A model generated the notes under the pieces. That model saw only the letters and a program-made list of their open reading frames with translations. It searched no databases and was not told the origin of the DNA. Positions 62,942 through 64,000 of a stretch of DNA of 64,000 bases are shown in pieces. Every line of letters begins with the position of its first letter. The stretch's first letter is position 1. The position numbers and the translations under genes were made by a program. This DNA is from Streptomyces sp. NBC_01451 (GTDB lineage: Bacteria > Actinomycetota > Actinomycetes > Streptomycetales > Streptomycetaceae), in the NCBI RefSeq assembly GCF_036227485.1, contig NZ_CP109479.1:5456001-5520000 (forward strand), written 5' to 3'.

Positions 62942-63257
62942 CTCAGCATCGGATCACGGGTGGGGGTCGAGCGCACGCGGAGATGCGGAGGAGCCCTCCG
63001 TTTGTGTGGGCGGTCCCTCCCCGGACTCTCCCCGGACCTTTCTCGCGCCGTCACTGTCCGTGATGATCCCGGCCCGTTGCCCCGAATTCAGGTGATCTAA
63101 ATCACCCGTAAAAATGACCGCCTTGGCCCGCTCGAAGGAGATTCGCCCGCCTAAATCCCGCCGGACAAAGGACAGTTGGCCATTTACGCTCACCTCCACA
63201 TACGCCACACATGGTGTTCACATGATCCGGTCGACCGCCGGAACGGGGGGAGTGGTA
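62942..63257. promoter_or_regulatory. Divergent intergenic region
   Basis: About 316 bases between the phosphatase and a secreted-protein gene. Promoters of both should be here. The only clear signal is the GGGGGGAG ribosome site at 63244-63251 for the rightward gene. Confidence 0.5.
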
Positions 63258-64000
63258 GATGACGATCAGTCGTGCCCGGAGACGGGTGAGAGCTCGGGCC
63301 GTGGCGCTGGTGCTCACACCGGCACTGATGGTGGGGGCGCTGTCCGGCGCCACCGTTTCGGAGGCCGCGACCACGGCGTCCGAAGCGGCGTCCGAGTCGG
63401 CGTCCTCGACCTCGTCCGGGACACCGTCCGAGACAGCGTCCGAACTGGCCCGCGAGACCGGTGAACCGGTCGAGGTCACCGCCGAACGGGACGTGTACGA
63501 GCGGGTGTTCGCGCAGCCCGAAGGGGGATTCCGCAGCGAGCTGTCCGCCGGCCCGCGCTGGGCGCCCCAGCCGGACGGTTCCTGGAAGGACATCGACACC
63601 GACCTGGAGTTCAAGCCGGACGGCTCGGTCGGCCCGCGCACCGCGCTGATCGACGTCGAGTTCTCCGGCGGCGGCACCGACCCGCTGGTCGCCGTCGAGG
63701 ACTCCGGACGCTCCGCCGCGCTCAGCTGGCCCGCCCCGCTGCCGACGCCGGTCCTGCTCGGCGACACCGCCGAGTACCGCTCCGTGCTGCCCGGTGTCGA
63801 CCTGCGCATGACCGCCGGCGCCGAGGGATTCCGGCAGATCCTCGTCGTACGCACCGAGGCCGCCGCCGACGATCCCGAGCTGGCGGAGATCGAACTGGCG
63901 CAGCACACCGACGGGCTGCGCATCGAGGAGAACGCGGCCGGCGGGATGTCCGTCGTCGACGCCGTGACCGGGGACTCCGTCTTCTCCGGCGGTACGCCGC
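63258..64000 (+). CDS. Secreted protein, N-terminal part (runs off the window); homologue of the 36.3-39.9 kb protein
   Basis: The first 247 codons are present. A signal peptide (basic start, then AVALVLTPALMVGALSG, ending near SEAA) is followed by an Ala/Ser/Glu linker. Residues ~90-240 match, motif by motif, the N-terminal domain of the protein at 36308-39892: DGSWKDIDTDLEF against DGQWQDIDTGL, and YRSVLPGVDLRMTAGAEGF against YRDVLPDVDLLLTARDTGF. ATG 63258 follows GGGGGGAG. The rest lies beyond the right edge, so any DNRLRE, LamG or FG-GAP part is unknown. By analogy an RHS-type gene may follow. Confidence 0.82.

Overview
The window is high-GC actinobacterial DNA, almost certainly Streptomyces. 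Signs of this are GTG/TTG starts, the XRE-DUF5753 / DUF397 / HATPase regulator trio, very large secreted FG-GAP and RHS proteins, a PAS-GAF-SpoIIE phosphatase, and long antisense shadow ORFs. All readings are by eye; no database search was run.

Region A (1-30214) looks like the right-hand part of an integrated genomic island. It opens with four very large genes on the + strand (16-17607), each joined to the next by a 4-bp stop/start overlap: a SNF2-type helicase, an N6-adenine DNA methyltransferase, a ~2250-residue DEAD/DEAH helicase with DUF1998-like features and a possible C-terminal nuclease fold, and a UvrD-type helicase with a RelE/ParE-like N-terminus. The gene content recalls class 1 DISARM and other systems built on YprA-family helicases, but with a different last gene and a fused third gene. 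It is followed by probable defence or nuclease genes: a PD-(D/E)XK Mrr-like protein, a DUF91/NucS-like nuclease, a GHKL ATPase-nuclease fusion, and an HNH protein coupled to a membrane protein. Then come a tyrosine integrase interrupted by a LacI-type HTH, a DUF6907-like protein, an IS5-type transposase remnant and another EAK-motif protein. The island ends at 30172-30214 in the 3' half of a tRNA-Thr(CGU) gene with its terminator, which I read as attR; attL and the intact tRNA should lie left of the window.

Region B (30.2-36.2 kb) looks chromosomal. It has a VOC protein divergent from a MarR regulator with two perfect operator palindromes, two coupled CNNM/CorC-type membrane proteins preceded by a possible 37-codon leader ORF, and a membrane protein.

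Region C (36.3-56.3 kb) is a polymorphic-toxin locus and its debris. A secreted DNRLRE/FG-GAP protein is divergent from a 2718-residue RHS protein carrying a ricin-type lectin insert, a Hint autoprocessing domain and a ~148-residue toxin tip, followed by an overlapping immunity gene. Downstream are a truncated lipoprotein gene, a frameshifted SUKH-type immunity remnant, a complete 1942-bp IS701-family element with a pentapeptide-repeat passenger gene (25-bp inverted repeats, CTAA target duplication), two paralogous lipoproteins, and a regulatory trio. At 55498-55932 a 435-bp, ~99% identical copy of an internal RHS segment replaces the 5' ends of two divergent genes.

Region D (56.3-64 kb) has a beta-hydroxyacid dehydrogenase family protein, a secreted FG-GAP protein, an SRPBCC protein, a PAS-GAF-SpoIIE phosphatase, and the start of a second secreted protein homologous to the one at 36.3-39.9 kb. 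A second toxin-type locus may therefore begin at the right edge.
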